Source of the DNA: Nocardioides anomalus
GTDB lineage: Bacteria > Actinomycetota > Actinomycetes > Propionibacteriales > Nocardioidaceae
NCBI RefSeq assembly: GCF_011046535.1
Contig: NZ_CP049257.1
Coordinates: 2,232,001 to 2,296,000, forward strand
DNA length: 64,000 nucleotides
Direction: 5' to 3'
Shown here: piece by piece, positions 38,162 to 46,751 of the stretch
Position numbering within the stretch: the stretch's first letter is position 1
Layout: each line of letters begins with the position of its first letter
The notes under the pieces: generated by a model
Databases searched by the model: none
What the model was told of the DNA's origin: nothing
The model's input: only the letters and a program-made list of their open reading frames with translations
Program-made: the position numbers and the translations under genes

Positions 38162-39223
38162 TCAGGCCGCGGCCTCCGGCGGCACGGTGGCCGGGTCGCC
38201 GTCCACCGCGGCGGCCAGCTGGGGCACGTAGCGCTCCAGCACGTAGGGGATGCTCAGCGGCGTCACGAAGCTGTGCGCCACGTAGTAGGCGCCGTCGTCC
38301 TCGCTGATGTCGAAGAAGCGGCCCTCGGCCGCCGAACCGGTCTCGTCGTAGACCTTCTTGACCGACGGGTCGCTCTCCAGGTCCAGCCAGACCGTCACCC
38401 CGACCCGGTCGAGGTCGGAGGTCCGCTCGGCGCTCAGCGACGTGCCGAACTCCTCCTGGTCCCCGCCGAAGACCTCGCTGGGGAAGGCGAAGCCCAGGTC
38501 GACCAGCATCCGCGAGCGCGAGTCCTCCGGACCGTAGACGAACAGGCCCTCGTACGGCGTGACGACGAGCGCGGACTGGCCCTGGAACTCCGGGTGCGCG
38601 GCGGCCGCGTCGGCCACCTGCTGCTTGACGTCGTCGACCAGGGCCTGCATCTTGTCCGGCTGGCCCACGGCTCGGCCGATGGTCAGCGCCATCTCGTCCC
38701 ACGGCGCGCCGTAGTCGGCGTAGTCCCCCGACTGCGCCACGGTCGGCGCGATCTGGGACAGCAGCTGGTAGTCCTTCTCCTTGAGCCCGGCGTACTGGCC
38801 GATGATGAGGTCGGGCTGGAGCGCGGCGATCTTCTCCACCTGCACGCCGTTGGTGTCCTCGAGCACCTCGGGCAGCTCGGCGTCGCCGAGCAGGTCCTGG
38901 GCCCACGGGAAGATGTAGCCCGGCGCGTCCCCGAACCACTTGGTCACCGCGACCGGCACGACCCCCAGGGCCAGCAGCGCGTCCTGCTCGGTCAGCCCGA
39001 CGCAGACCACCCGCTTCGGCGCCTGCTCGAGCGTCGTCTCGCCGTACTTGTGGGCGATGGTCACCGGGAAGGCCCCGGACTCGCTCGGCTCGGCCTCGGG
39101 CGCCGCGCCACTGCCCCCCGCGGGGCTGCTGTCGGTGTCGTCGCCACAGGCGGCCAGGGCCGGTGCGAGGGCCAGGACGGAGAGGCCCGCCAGGAAGCGG
39201 CGGCGGCTGGGTCGTGCGGTCAT
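38162..39223 (-). CDS. Iron-siderophore ABC transporter substrate-binding lipoprotein (first)
   Basis: 353 residues, with AGGAG just before the ATG. The signal peptide begins with RRRFLAGLSVLALAPALAAC, combining a Tat-like RRRF and a lipobox with Cys at about residue 25. A low-complexity linker follows, then the FecB/FhuD-type domain: FPVTIAHKYGETTLEQAPKR, VVCVGLTEQDALLALGVVP and LQPDLIIGQYAGL. It delivers ferric siderophore to the permease complex encoded convergently. Probably co-transcribed with, and downstream of, the second binding protein gene at 39252-40298. Confidence 0.94.
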   Translation of the reverse strand: MTARPSRRRFLAGLSVLALAPALAACGDDTDSSPAGGSGAAPEAEPSESGAFPVTIAHKYGETTLEQAPKRVVCVGLTEQDALLALGVVPVAVTKWFGDAPGYIFPWAQDLLGDAELPEVLEDTNGVQVEKIAALQPDLIIGQYAGLKEKDYQLLSQIAPTVAQSGDYADYGAPWDEMALTIGRAVGQPDKMQALVDDVKQQVADAAAAHPEFQGQSALVVTPYEGLFVYGPEDSRSRMLVDLGFAFPSEVFGGDQEEFGTSLSAERTSDLDRVGVTVWLDLESDPSVKKVYDETGSAAEGRFFDISEDDGAYYVAHSFVTPLSIPYVLERYVPQLAAAVDGDPATVPPEAAA

Positions 39224-39251
39224 CGTTCTCCTCGGTTGGGTGGTGCAGGGA

Positions 39252-40298
39252 TCAGGCGGGGTACTCGCGGGGCGCCCGGCCCGCCGCGGCGAGCTCGAGG
39301 GCCGGGACCAGGTGGTCCAGGACGTAGGCGTGGGCCAGCGGGGTGTCGAAGTAGAGGGCGCCGGCCAGGACCTCGTCGGTGTAGACCGACCGGCCCCCGG
39401 TGACGGCGTCGAGGGTGCCGAGGGTCCCGAAGCCCTGGAGCTGCTCGAACTGCTCGGCGCTCTCGGTGGCGAAGACGACGACGTCGGCGTCGATGAGCGA
39501 GACGTTCTCGGCCGAGATCTCGGCCTGCGCGCCGACCTGCGGCACGAACGACTCGAAGCCGGTGGTGATGGTGAAGCCCAGGTCGGTGAGGAAGTCGGTG
39601 GACAAGCCCGGCGGGTAGACGTAGAGCAGCCCGTCGTAGGGCCCGCCCTGGGCGAAGGTCGCGGTCCGCCCGGCCCACTCCGGGTGGGCGGCCGCGACCT
39701 CGGCGTAGCGCGCCTCGAGGTCGGCGACGATCCGGCGCCCGTCGTCCTCGCGACCGAGAGCCCTGGCGATCTGGACGGTCTGCTCGCGCCACGACGAGAA
39801 GAACGGCGTCACGCCGGTCCCCGGAGGCACGCTCGGCACGGTGGGCGCGATCTGGGCCATCAGCTCGTACTCCTGGCGGCTCAGGCCCGCGTTGGTGCCG
39901 ATGATGAGGTCGGGAGCCAGGGCCGCGATCTTCTCGAGCTCGAAGCCGTCGTCGGTGCGCAGCACCTCGGGCTCGGCGCCGTCGAGCAGGTCGTGCGCCC
40001 ACGGCCAGGTGGCCGACGGCTGGTCGCCGTACCACTCGGTGACGGCCACCGGGACCACACCGAGCTGCAGCACGACGTCCTGCTCGGTGACGCCGACGGT
40101 CACCACGCGCTGCGGCTGCTCCGGCACCGTGGTCTCTCCGTACTCGTGCTGCAGGGTCACCGGGAAGGCGTCCCCCTCGGCGGCCGCCCCCCGCTCCGGG
40201 GTGGACGGGCGGTCGGGCGCGTCCTGGCCGCAGCCGGCCACGAGCGCGGCTCCGGTCAGCAGGAGCAGGGCCGAGGCGAGACGGCGGCGAGACGACAT
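39252..40298 (-). CDS. Iron-siderophore ABC transporter substrate-binding lipoprotein (second)
   Basis: 348 residues from the ATG at 40298. Lipoprotein signal RRRLASALLLLTGAALVAGC, then the FecB-type domain with FPVTLQHEYGETTVPEQPQR, VVTVGVTEQDVVLQLGVVP and LAPDLIIGTNAGLSRQEY. It is a clear paralogue of the preceding protein, so the locus has two binding proteins for one permease pair, perhaps for different siderophores. An iron box lies 16 bases upstream of the ATG. Confidence 0.94.
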   Translation of the reverse strand: MSSRRRLASALLLLTGAALVAGCGQDAPDRPSTPERGAAAEGDAFPVTLQHEYGETTVPEQPQRVVTVGVTEQDVVLQLGVVPVAVTEWYGDQPSATWPWAHDLLDGAEPEVLRTDDGFELEKIAALAPDLIIGTNAGLSRQEYELMAQIAPTVPSVPPGTGVTPFFSSWREQTVQIARALGREDDGRRIVADLEARYAEVAAAHPEWAGRTATFAQGGPYDGLLYVYPPGLSTDFLTDLGFTITTGFESFVPQVGAQAEISAENVSLIDADVVVFATESAEQFEQLQGFGTLGTLDAVTGGRSVYTDEVLAGALYFDTPLAHAYVLDHLVPALELAAAGRAPREYPA

Positions 40299-40313
40299 GG
40301 GAGGCCTTCCAGG

Positions 40314-40332
40314 TGAGGTTAGGCTCACCTTA
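40314..40332 (-). promoter_or_regulatory. IdeR/DtxR-type iron box upstream of the binding-protein genes
   Basis: On the plus strand TGAGGTTAGGCTCACCTTA is close to the actinobacterial iron-box form TTAGGTTAGGCTCACCTAA. It sits 16 bases from the ATG of the binding-protein gene (40298). A further TTACCTAAAG follows, so two overlapping half-sites are possible. It likely controls both binding-protein genes. Confidence 0.8.
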
Positions 40333-40390
40333 CCTAAAGTGTCGTGCACCGGCACCGCAGGGTCCGTCCCCCGGTCGCTACTCTCGCCGC

Positions 40391-41056
40391 GTGTCCCTCC
40401 CCCGTCGCCTCGCGCAGCGGGCTGTGCACGCCGCGTGGCGGTTCGCCGAACGCGCCGGCGAGGTGGTCCCGGGCAGCCCGCTGGCCGACCGCTTCGGGTC
40501 CTTCGGGCCGGGCAGCTGCATCGGCTTCCCGCCCGCCACGCTGCTCAACGTGCACGCGGTGCACCTGGGCCGCGACGTGCTGGTCGGGCGCCAGGCCACG
40601 CTCGCCGCGGGGTACGGCGAGGGTGACCACCGGCTCGGCGACCGGGCGCTGGTGCTCGGCGACGGCTGCGTGCTCGGCGCGGGGACGACCATCACCGCCC
40701 ACGAGCGCATCGAGCTCGGCGCGCACGTCTACGCGGGCCAGGGCGTGTTCATCACCGACGCGAGCCACGGCTACCAGGACCCGGACACGCCGATCGGTCG
40801 CCAGTTCGGCCGCCACGAGCCGGTGGTCGTGGGGGCGGGCACCTGGCTCGGGCACGGGGCGGTCGTGCTGCCCGGCGCGCGGATCGGCCGCAACGTCGTG
40901 GTCGCCGCGGGCGCGGTGGTCCGGGGCACCGTGCCCGACCACGCGGTGGTGGCCGGCAACCCCGCACGCGTGGTGCGCCGGCTCGAGCCGGGTCTCGGCT
41001 GGGTCAGCCAGGGCGGCGACGTGCGCCCGCTGGCCCCGTTCGCCGATCCGGTCTGA
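40391..41056 (+). CDS. Acyltransferase of the left-handed beta-helix (hexapeptide) family
   Basis: 221 residues from the GTG at 40391. Hexapeptide-repeat turns run from about residue 55 to 200: VHLGRDVLVGRQATLAAG, ERIELGAHVYAGQGVFITDA, and GAGTWLGHGAVVLPGARIGR followed by NVVVAAGAVVRGTVPDHAVV and AGNPARVVRR. The conserved H in DASHGYQDPD is the likely catalytic residue, as in maltose O-acetyltransferase/WbbJ proteins. It probably transfers an acetyl or acyl group to a sugar. The acceptor is unknown. It ends in a hairpin with the convergent thioesterase gene. Confidence 0.88.
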   Translation: MSLPRRLAQRAVHAAWRFAERAGEVVPGSPLADRFGSFGPGSCIGFPPATLLNVHAVHLGRDVLVGRQATLAAGYGEGDHRLGDRALVLGDGCVLGAGTTITAHERIELGAHVYAGQGVFITDASHGYQDPDTPIGRQFGRHEPVVVGAGTWLGHGAVVLPGARIGRNVVVAAGAVVRGTVPDHAVVAGNPARVVRRLEPGLGWVSQGGDVRPLAPFADPV

Positions 41057-41080
41057 GCGCCGGCGTCAGGCCGGGCTCAG
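41053..41080. terminator. Hairpin between convergent genes, stop codons in both arms
   Basis: CTGAGC then CCGGC (41053-41064, one bulged G) pairs with GCCGGGCTCAG (41070-41080). The TGA of the acyltransferase is in the left arm and the TGA of the thioesterase (as TCA) in the right arm. The loop is about five bases. A compact bidirectional terminator. Confidence 0.6.
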
Positions 41081-41472
41081 CGCGGGTCGAGGTTCTGCAG
41101 GCGCACCTGGCCGCGCGCCACGAGCCGACCGTCGGCGTCGTAGGTCTCGACCACCCAGACCTGCTGGCTGCGGCCGCGGTGGACCGGAGTGGCGGCCGAG
41201 GACAGGGTGCCGGTGGAGACGCCGCGGTAGAAGTCGGTGCTGTTGTTGACCCCGACGACCGTGCCGCGCTCGCCCAGCCAGGTGGCCCCGGCGATCGAGG
41301 CCAGGGTCTCCACGACGGTGCAGTGCGCGCCGCCGTTGACGATGCCGAACGGCTGGTGCAGGTGCTCGCCCGCCTCCCAGGTCGCGGTCACCCGGTCACC
41401 GGAGACCTCGTCGAGCCGGATGCCCACGTAGTCACCGAGCGCACCGGTCGAGTTCTGCGGGAGGTCGGCCAC
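41077..41472 (-). CDS. PaaI-family hotdog thioesterase
   Basis: 131 residues from the GTG at 41472, a usual length for the family. The frame is open to 41556, but the extra 28 residues are not family-like and the GTG there has its purine-rich site touching the codon. The hotdog motif is HQPFGIVNGGAHCTVVETLAS (about 39-60, given in part as FGIVNGGAHCTVVE), with the catalytic acidic residue in VVE. It hydrolyses acyl-CoA or aryl-CoA thioesters; PaaI types act on phenylacetate pathway intermediates. The substrate is not clear here. Confidence 0.85.
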   Translation of the reverse strand: MADLPQNSTGALGDYVGIRLDEVSGDRVTATWEAGEHLHQPFGIVNGGAHCTVVETLASIAGATWLGERGTVVGVNNSTDFYRGVSTGTLSSAATPVHRGRSQQVWVVETYDADGRLVARGQVRLQNLDPR

Positions 41473-41564
41473 CCCGCAATCCAAGCAGCCGCCGCCCACG
41501 GAGGTGGAGCGACCCCGCGGCGGTCCGATGGCGCGGAGGGCGCCGGGCTGAGACACTCCTGTCC

Positions 41565-41996
41565 ATGCAGGAGCTCGGGACCTTCACGGCGCACCTCAGC
41601 ACGCTGGTGCTCAACACCTCCAGCGAGGAGCACGAGGAGGTCGTCCACCTGGCCGGGCACCTCGACCAGCACACCAGCCGCTGGTTCGGCGAGCAGGCGC
41701 TGGCCCGGACCGACCGTCAGCCGGTGCGCCTGGTCCTGGACATGGGCGCGCTGCACCTGCTCGACTCCGCCGGCATCCGCTCGCTGGTCCTGCTGCACCG
41801 CGCGCTGGTCGAGCGCGACGTCGCCCTGGCCGTGGTCACCGACAGCGCGCACCTGCGCAAGCTGTTCCGGATCAGCGGCCTCGACCAGGTCCTCACCGTC
41901 CGCGACTCCCTCGAGGCGCTGCGCCGCGAGGGCGGCGACCCCGGCGACCCCGGCGACCCCGGCGACCCCGGGTCGGAGCCGGCCACCGCCGGCTGA
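41565..41996 (+). CDS. STAS domain protein (anti-sigma factor antagonist type) with a GDP-repeat tail
   Basis: 143 residues. The STAS fold is seen from VVHLAGHLDQHTSRWF (about 26-41) through VRLVLDMGALHLLDSAGIRSLVLLHRAL (about 50-78; key site LLDSAGI at about 65) to VAVVTDSAHLRKLFRISGLD. The Ser in DSAG is the phosphorylated residue in SpoIIAA-type proteins. The last 20 residues are a 9-base repeat giving Gly-Asp-Pro four times. No kinase or anti-sigma gene is adjacent. Confidence 0.88.
   Translation: MQELGTFTAHLSTLVLNTSSEEHEEVVHLAGHLDQHTSRWFGEQALARTDRQPVRLVLDMGALHLLDSAGIRSLVLLHRALVERDVALAVVTDSAHLRKLFRISGLDQVLTVRDSLEALRREGGDPGDPGDPGDPGSEPATAG
41934..41969 (+). repeat. 9-base tandem repeat GGCGACCCC, four copies
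   Basis: Four perfect copies inside the C-terminus of the STAS protein, encoding Gly-Asp-Pro repeats. Because the unit is 9 bases, gain or loss of copies keeps the reading frame. Confidence 0.85.
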
Positions 41997-42008
41997 GCCC
42001 CACCCCCG

Positions 42009-43475
42009 TCACAGCGCCGGGCGCCGGTCCCACCACGGCTGGGCCTGCTCGAGCTGCGCCGCCAGCCGGAGCAGGACGGCCTCGGCGCCGAGCCGACCGA
42101 CCAGCTGCGTGCCGATGGGCAGTCCCTGGGGCGTCCAGTGCAGCGGCACGCTCATCGCGGGCAGGCCGGTGAGGTTGGCCAGCTGGGTGTAGGGCACCCA
42201 GCCGAGGTTCTCGCTGATCAGCTGGTCGACGACCGGCGTGAACCGCAGCAGCCCGGCGCCGCGCGCCTTGATCAGCCCGCGCTGCGCCCGCTGCAGGGCG
42301 GGCGGCAGGTCGAGCGCCCCGACGCGCGGCGGCGGGGTCGCGGTCGACGGCGTGAGCAGCAGGTCGTAGCGCTGGTGGAAGGCCGCCATCCGGCGTACGG
42401 CGAGCTGCCGGCTCTCGACCGCCCGGACGAAGTCCACGGGGCTGGTGGCCCGGCCCAGGGCGGCCATGACCAGGGTGTCGGGCTCGAAGCCGCCGTCCCC
42501 CGCCCCGCCGAAGGCCTTGGCCTCCGCGACGGCGTGCGCCACGTAGACGAACCACGAGGTCAGGAAGTCCCGGGCCAGCGCCGCGTCGTCGAACGGCGCC
42601 GCGTCGAGCTCCTCGACCTCGTGGCCCAGCGACGTCAGCAGCGCGGCGCTCTCGCGGGCCGCGGCCAGCGCCTCCGGGTGCGGGTCGGGGTTGATCGAGC
42701 TGCCGGTCCACACGCCGATGCGCAGGGGGCCCGGGTCCTGGCCCACCTCGCCGGCGTACGGCGAGAGCGGGGGCGCCGCGAGGTAGGGCGACTCCGGTGA
42801 CGGGCCGACCAGCACGTCGAGCATGGCCGCGGTGTCGCGCACCGAGCGGGACACGACGCCGTGGGTCGCCGTACCCCCGATGGCCTCGCCGGCGACCGGG
42901 CCCGACGGGACCAGGCCGCGCGAGGGCTTGAGCCCGAACAGCCCGCAGGCCGACGCGGGGATCCGGATCGAGCCGCCGCCGTCGCTGGCCGCCGCGCACG
43001 GCACGATGCCGGCCGCGACCGCCGCGGCCGAGCCGCCCGAGGAGCCCCCGGGTGTGTGGTCGGTGTCCCACGGGTTGCGGGCCGGACCGAACAGGTGCGG
43101 CTCGGTGATGCCCTTGGCGCCGAACTCCGGGGTGTTGGTCTTGCCGAAGACGACCAGCCCGGCCGCGAGCCAGCGGTCGACCACGGTGGCGTTCTCGGTC
43201 ACCGGCGTGGTGGCCAGGGCGCGCGACCCGCCGCTGGTCGGGTAGCCCGCGAGGTCCTGCCCGAGGTCCTTGAGCAGGAAGGGCACGCCCGCGAAGGGCC
43301 CGTCGCCCCCGCCCGCCGGGGCGGGCGGGTCGACCTCGACCACGATCGCGTTGATCCGGCCGTTGACCTCGCGCGCCCGTGCCCGTGCCGCGTCGAGCAG
43401 CTCGGCCGGCGTCACCTGCCCGTCGCGGACCAGCTCGGCCAGCCCGACCGCGTCGTGGTCCCGGTAGTCGTCCAT
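42009..43475 (-). CDS. Amidase signature family enzyme
   Basis: 488 residues from the ATG at 43475. The Ser-cisSer-Lys triad is visible: Lys in FLLKDLGQD (about 74), the Gly/Ser loop [17 protein letters not shown] (about 147-163) and [20 protein letters not shown] with the nucleophile Ser (about 174). It hydrolyses an amide; the family is broad (fatty acid amides, nicotinamide, glutamyl-tRNA type), so the substrate is not fixed. Neighbours give no further clue. Upstream codons in frame are not family-like. Confidence 0.93.
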   Translation of the reverse strand: MDDYRDHDAVGLAELVRDGQVTPAELLDAARARAREVNGRINAIVVEVDPPAPAGGGDGPFAGVPFLLKDLGQDLAGYPTSGGSRALATTPVTENATVVDRWLAAGLVVFGKTNTPEFGAKGITEPHLFGPARNPWDTDHTPGGSSGGSAAAVAAGIVPCAAASDGGGSIRIPASACGLFGLKPSRGLVPSGPVAGEAIGGTATHGVVSRSVRDTAAMLDVLVGPSPESPYLAAPPLSPYAGEVGQDPGPLRIGVWTGSSINPDPHPEALAAARESAALLTSLGHEVEELDAAPFDDAALARDFLTSWFVYVAHAVAEAKAFGGAGDGGFEPDTLVMAALGRATSPVDFVRAVESRQLAVRRMAAFHQRYDLLLTPSTATPPPRVGALDLPPALQRAQRGLIKARGAGLLRFTPVVDQLISENLGWVPYTQLANLTGLPAMSVPLHWTPQGLPIGTQLVGRLGAEAVLLRLAAQLEQAQPWWDRRPAL

Positions 43476-43596
43476 GTGCGCGGACGCTACTCGTCGGCGG
43501 CGGCGCGAAAGATCCGCCCCGCTGGTGGACATGGGCAGACACGGGGCCGGGCACCGGTCCCCCGGTCCACTCCCCGACCCACCCCCGGAGCGCGCG

Positions 43597-43719
43597 ATGA
43601 GCACCTTGGTCAGCACCGAGCTCGAGCACCGGTGGGAGCTGCGGCTGGAGGACTTCGAGGACGGCCACGCCGTGCGCACCTTCGAGTGCGTCGACTGCGG
43701 AGCCGTGCACTTCGAGTGA
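43597..43719 (+). CDS. 40-residue CxxC small protein
   Basis: Begins with ATG at 43597, with CCGGAG about 7 bases upstream. The sequence (MSTLVSTELEHRWELRLEDF and onward) ends with RTFECVDCGAVHFE, a single CxxC that could hold half of a zinc site or form a disulfide. It is acidic overall and likely cytoplasmic. It is followed by a strong hairpin, which supports a real transcription unit. I recognise no family. Confidence 0.6.
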   Translation: MSTLVSTELEHRWELRLEDFEDGHAVRTFECVDCGAVHFE

Positions 43720-43745
43720 GCCTCGCGGCGCCCCCGCCCCGGACC

Positions 43746-43789
43746 GGGAGCCCACCGGCACGACCGCAACGCGTGCCGGCGGGGCTCCC
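43746..43789 (+). terminator. Strong hairpin terminator after the 40-residue gene
   Basis: GGGAGCCC (43746-43753) pairs with GGGCTCCC (43782-43789) and CCGGCACG (43755-43762) with CGTGCCGG (43772-43779), separated by a small internal loop; the terminal loop is nine bases. No T-run follows. The rest of the gap to the next ATG at 43965 shows nothing recognisable. Confidence 0.7.
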
Positions 43790-43964
43790 GCAGCTCGCCA
43801 CCGCACCCCCCGATGAGCAGCGAGCGTAGGGACACCTTCGGGTGAGACCGGTCTTGATCCAATAGCCCCTAGGGGTGAGTCGCCGGGGCCCGTCCGGGTG
43901 GCCCTGCGTGGCCCACCCGACGCCTGCCGGATACTCGACTGCAGGCGAGTCCCACGGAGGGGCC

Positions 43965-45704
43965 ATGGCGAGTGCAGGGCTCGGGGTCGACGGCGACGTG
44001 CGCGCCGCCGCCGCGCCGCCGCGCACCCTCGCCGTGGTCCTCGAGGCCAGCGGTCTCGCGCTCGTGCTGCACCTGGCCTGGCTGGCCCTGGTCGCCGGCA
44101 CCGGCGGCGACCTGGCCGCGCAGGACGCGTGGACCGGCTTCGCGCTCGCGCACCCGACCAGCGCCTACGACTTCGCGTGGTACGGCGGGATGCACCCCGC
44201 GTCGTACAGCCTGCTCTCGCCGTACGTCATGGGCGCGCTCGGCGTCCGCACCACGATGGTCGTGGCCGGCACGGTCTCGGCCGGGCTGGTCGCGCTGCTG
44301 CTGACGCGCTTCCGCGGCGCGGGCGAGGTCCGCTGGACCGGGCTGTACGCCGCGCTGGCCGTGACCGGCAACGCGCTGTCCGGGCGGGCGACGTTCGGCC
44401 TCGGGCTGGTGCTGGGACTCGGAGCGCTGGCCGTGGTCTTCGCCTGGCCCCGTGGCCCGGGCTGGACGACGCCGACCGTGCGGTGGACGCGCGGTGCGGC
44501 GGCCGCGACGCTGGCCGGGCTGGCCACCGCGGCGAGCCCGGTGGCCGGTCTCTTCCTCGGGCTGGTGGCGGCCGCGCTGTGGTTCGCGCACCGGCGAGCG
44601 GCCTCGCTCGCCCTCGGCGTGGTGCCGGTCGTGGTGGTCGTGGCCACCTCCGCGCTGTTCCCCTTCTTCGGCGTCCAGCCGTTCCCGGGGCACACGGCGC
44701 TGGTGCCGTTCGTGCTGGCCGTGGCCTGCTGGTTCGTGCTGCCGCGCTCGTGGCGGCTGGCCCGGATGTCGAGCGCCGTGTACGGCGCCGCCGTGCTCGC
44801 GGTCTGGCTGGTCCCGACGCCGATCGGCACCAACATCACCCGGCTGGCGCTGCTCTTCGCCGGGGTCGCGCTGCTGGCCGCCACGCGTGGCGCGTGGTGG
44901 ACCTCCGCCGTCGGCCGCCGGCTCGGTCGCCGTGCCGCGCGCTCGTCCCTGGCCGTGGCCCTGGTGACCGCGCTGGTCTACCCGGTGGTCATCGTGGCCC
45001 AGGACGTGGCCGGCTCCTCCTCCGCCGCGACCCTCGACACCGACGTCGGTGCTCTCGTCGACGAGCTCGACCAGCGCGGCGCCGAGCTCGGCCGCGTCGA
45101 GGTCGTGCCGAGCCGCAGCCACCGCGAGGCCAGCGCGCTGGCACCCCACGTCAACCTGGCCCGCGGCTGGAACCGGCAGGCCGACGTGGCCCGCAACGCG
45201 CTGTTCTACCGCGACGACGTGCCGTTGAGCGCCGAGCAGTACGAGCACTGGCTGCACCGCTGGGCGGTCCGCTTCGTCGTCCTGCCGGCCTCGACCCTGG
45301 ACTACGCCGCGCTCGACGAGGGCCGGCTGGTCCGCGCCGGGCTGCCGTTCCTCACCGAGGTGTGGTCGGACGCAACGTGGACGCTCTACCAGGTGGCCGA
45401 CCCCGCACCGCTCGTGCGCGGCGCCGCCGCCCTGGTGGCCTGGGACGACGACCGGCTCACCGTGCGGGTCGACGCGCCCGGCACCGCGGTGCTCCGGATC
45501 GCCTGGTCCCCCTGGCTCAGCATCGTCGACGACGACGGCGACCGGGTGCCCGAGGACGACCTGGGCGGCACCTGCCTGGCCCAGCACCGGCCCGACGACG
45601 ACCGCGCCGCCTCCTGGGTCGTGCTGCACGCCTCGACGGCCGGCACCTACCGCATCGGCGCGCCGTACTCCGTGCCGCGCGGGACGCCGTGCGAGACCGG
45701 CTGA
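43965..45704 (+). CDS. Large polytopic membrane protein, GT-C-like topology, unknown function
   Basis: 579 residues; GGAGG lies 6 bases before the ATG. About eleven hydrophobic helices fill residues 25-350, including a segment like those of GT-C glycosyltransferases (QDAWTGFALAHPTSAYDFAW and MHPASYSLLSPYVMGALGVR after helix 1, the place where GT-C enzymes keep catalytic Asp/Glu). A soluble C-terminal domain of about 220 residues follows (RRWAVRFVVLPASTLDYA-type segments). GT-C fold is an inference from topology. Ends in a hairpin shared with the broken gene on the other strand. Confidence 0.8.
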   Translation: MASAGLGVDGDVRAAAAPPRTLAVVLEASGLALVLHLAWLALVAGTGGDLAAQDAWTGFALAHPTSAYDFAWYGGMHPASYSLLSPYVMGALGVRTTMVVAGTVSAGLVALLLTRFRGAGEVRWTGLYAALAVTGNALSGRATFGLGLVLGLGALAVVFAWPRGPGWTTPTVRWTRGAAAATLAGLATAASPVAGLFLGLVAAALWFAHRRAASLALGVVPVVVVVATSALFPFFGVQPFPGHTALVPFVLAVACWFVLPRSWRLARMSSAVYGAAVLAVWLVPTPIGTNITRLALLFAGVALLAATRGAWWTSAVGRRLGRRAARSSLAVALVTALVYPVVIVAQDVAGSSSAATLDTDVGALVDELDQRGAELGRVEVVPSRSHREASALAPHVNLARGWNRQADVARNALFYRDDVPLSAEQYEHWLHRWAVRFVVLPASTLDYAALDEGRLVRAGLPFLTEVWSDATWTLYQVADPAPLVRGAAALVAWDDDRLTVRVDAPGTAVLRIAWSPWLSIVDDDGDRVPEDDLGGTCLAQHRPDDDRAASWVVLHASTAGTYRIGAPYSVPRGTPCETG

Positions 45705-45719
45705 GCCAGCGCGCTCAGC
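45700..45719. terminator. Hairpin between convergent genes, stop codons in both arms
   Basis: GCTGAGC (45700-45706) pairs perfectly with GCTCAGC (45713-45719), loop CAGCGC. The left arm holds the TGA of the membrane protein, the right arm (as TCA) the TGA ending the glycine-rich gene remnant. Short but perfectly paired. Confidence 0.5.
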
Positions 45720-46682
45720 GCTTGCGGGCCGGCCGCACCTTGACCACGACCGTGGCGGGTGTCGGGTCCGGCGTCCCGGCCAGCACGGCCCGCACGGAGA
45801 AGCGGTGCTTGTCGCCCTGGCCTTCTTGCCGGCCGTCCTCGGCTTCTCGGGGGCCGGTCGATGGCCGTGTCGGGATTCGGCACGGTGTAGGTGCTGGTCA
45901 CCAAGGCGGGCACGCCGGGCGCCGCGCTGGTGATGGAGGTGTCGCGAGCCGCGGTGGCGAACCCGCTCGACCCGCCGCCCCCGCCGACCACACTCGAGCC
46001 GCCACCCCCGCCACCGCCGAAGTGGCCACCGCGGCCACCACCCCCGGTGTCGCCGGTGGAGAGGTTGCCCGAGCCGGTGCCGCCGACGCCGAGCTGACCG
46101 TCGGTGCCACCGGAGCTGCCGCTGCCGCTATCCGGCCCGCGCTGTCCGCCGGCCGTGGTCGTCCCACCCTGACCACCGTTGGGCGTGGATCCGGTGCTGT
46201 CCGCAGCCCCGCCGTTCTGGGCGTTGCCGATGCCGTCCAGGCAGGCGGCGCCGCCGGCGCCACTCCTGTTGCGGCAGGAGGAGCCGGCACCTTCGACCTC
46301 GGGACGAGGCGGACGTCGGACGCGCCGCCACCGCCCCCGCGGCGAGGCAGCCGGAACTCAGGCTGCTGCCGCCGCTGAAGCCACTGGCCCCGGCGGCCCC
46401 GGCGGCCCCGGCGGCCCCGGCGGCGCCGGGGGCGCCGGGCTTGCCGTCGGTGCCCACCTCCGCGCAGAGCGCCCGGCCGGGCTGGACCCGGGACCGTCGC
46501 CGCGGCGACCGCCCCGGGGCCACCGGCCGGGCGAGCCCTGGTGCCGGGGGCGGCTCCCGTTCCCCCGGTCGCCCCGGTGGCCACGATCCGGACCGACGTG
46601 ACGCCGCGGGCGGGGCGCTCATCCCCCAGCCCGTGAGCACCAGCACCATCCCGGCCGCGCCGCCTGCTCCCGCCCTCAGCAT
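45715..46682 (-). pseudogene. Glycine-rich/collagen-like secreted protein, broken by several frame changes
   Basis: The remains are clear when all three frames are joined. From 46682: signal-like GMVLVLTGWGMSAPP; then, in another frame, VRIVATGATGGTGAAPG; then CAEVGTDGKPGAPGAAGAAG and GASGFSGGSSLSSGCLAA, a Gly-X-Y collagen-like run; then GGGGGASDVRLVP; then, in the third frame, NGGQGGTTTAGGQRGPDSGS and GGGGSSVVGGGGGSSGFATA up to VTSTYTVPNPDTAIDRP; finally HRFSVRAVLAGTPDP and KVRPARKR to a TGA at 45715-45717. That is five frame changes in under 1 kb. Proteins of this pattern are surface or secreted glycine-rich proteins. Confidence 0.75.
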
Positions 46683-46751
46683 GGTCAGCCGGTCAGGGTG
46701 CGGGACCGTGCGCGTCCTGTCAGTGGCCGCGGGGCGGCGCGACCGATCGGG

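Noticed and set aside
41472-41556. The longer N-terminus of the PaaI-like thioesterase with a CLDCG motif
   Set aside because: Those residues are not typical of the family, and the GTG at 41556 has no spacing from its purine-rich site; the shorter start fits the usual length.
43720-43964. A possible second small gene after the 40-residue protein
   Set aside because: The stretch holds a terminator hairpin and no frame with start, ribosome site and the local codon bias.
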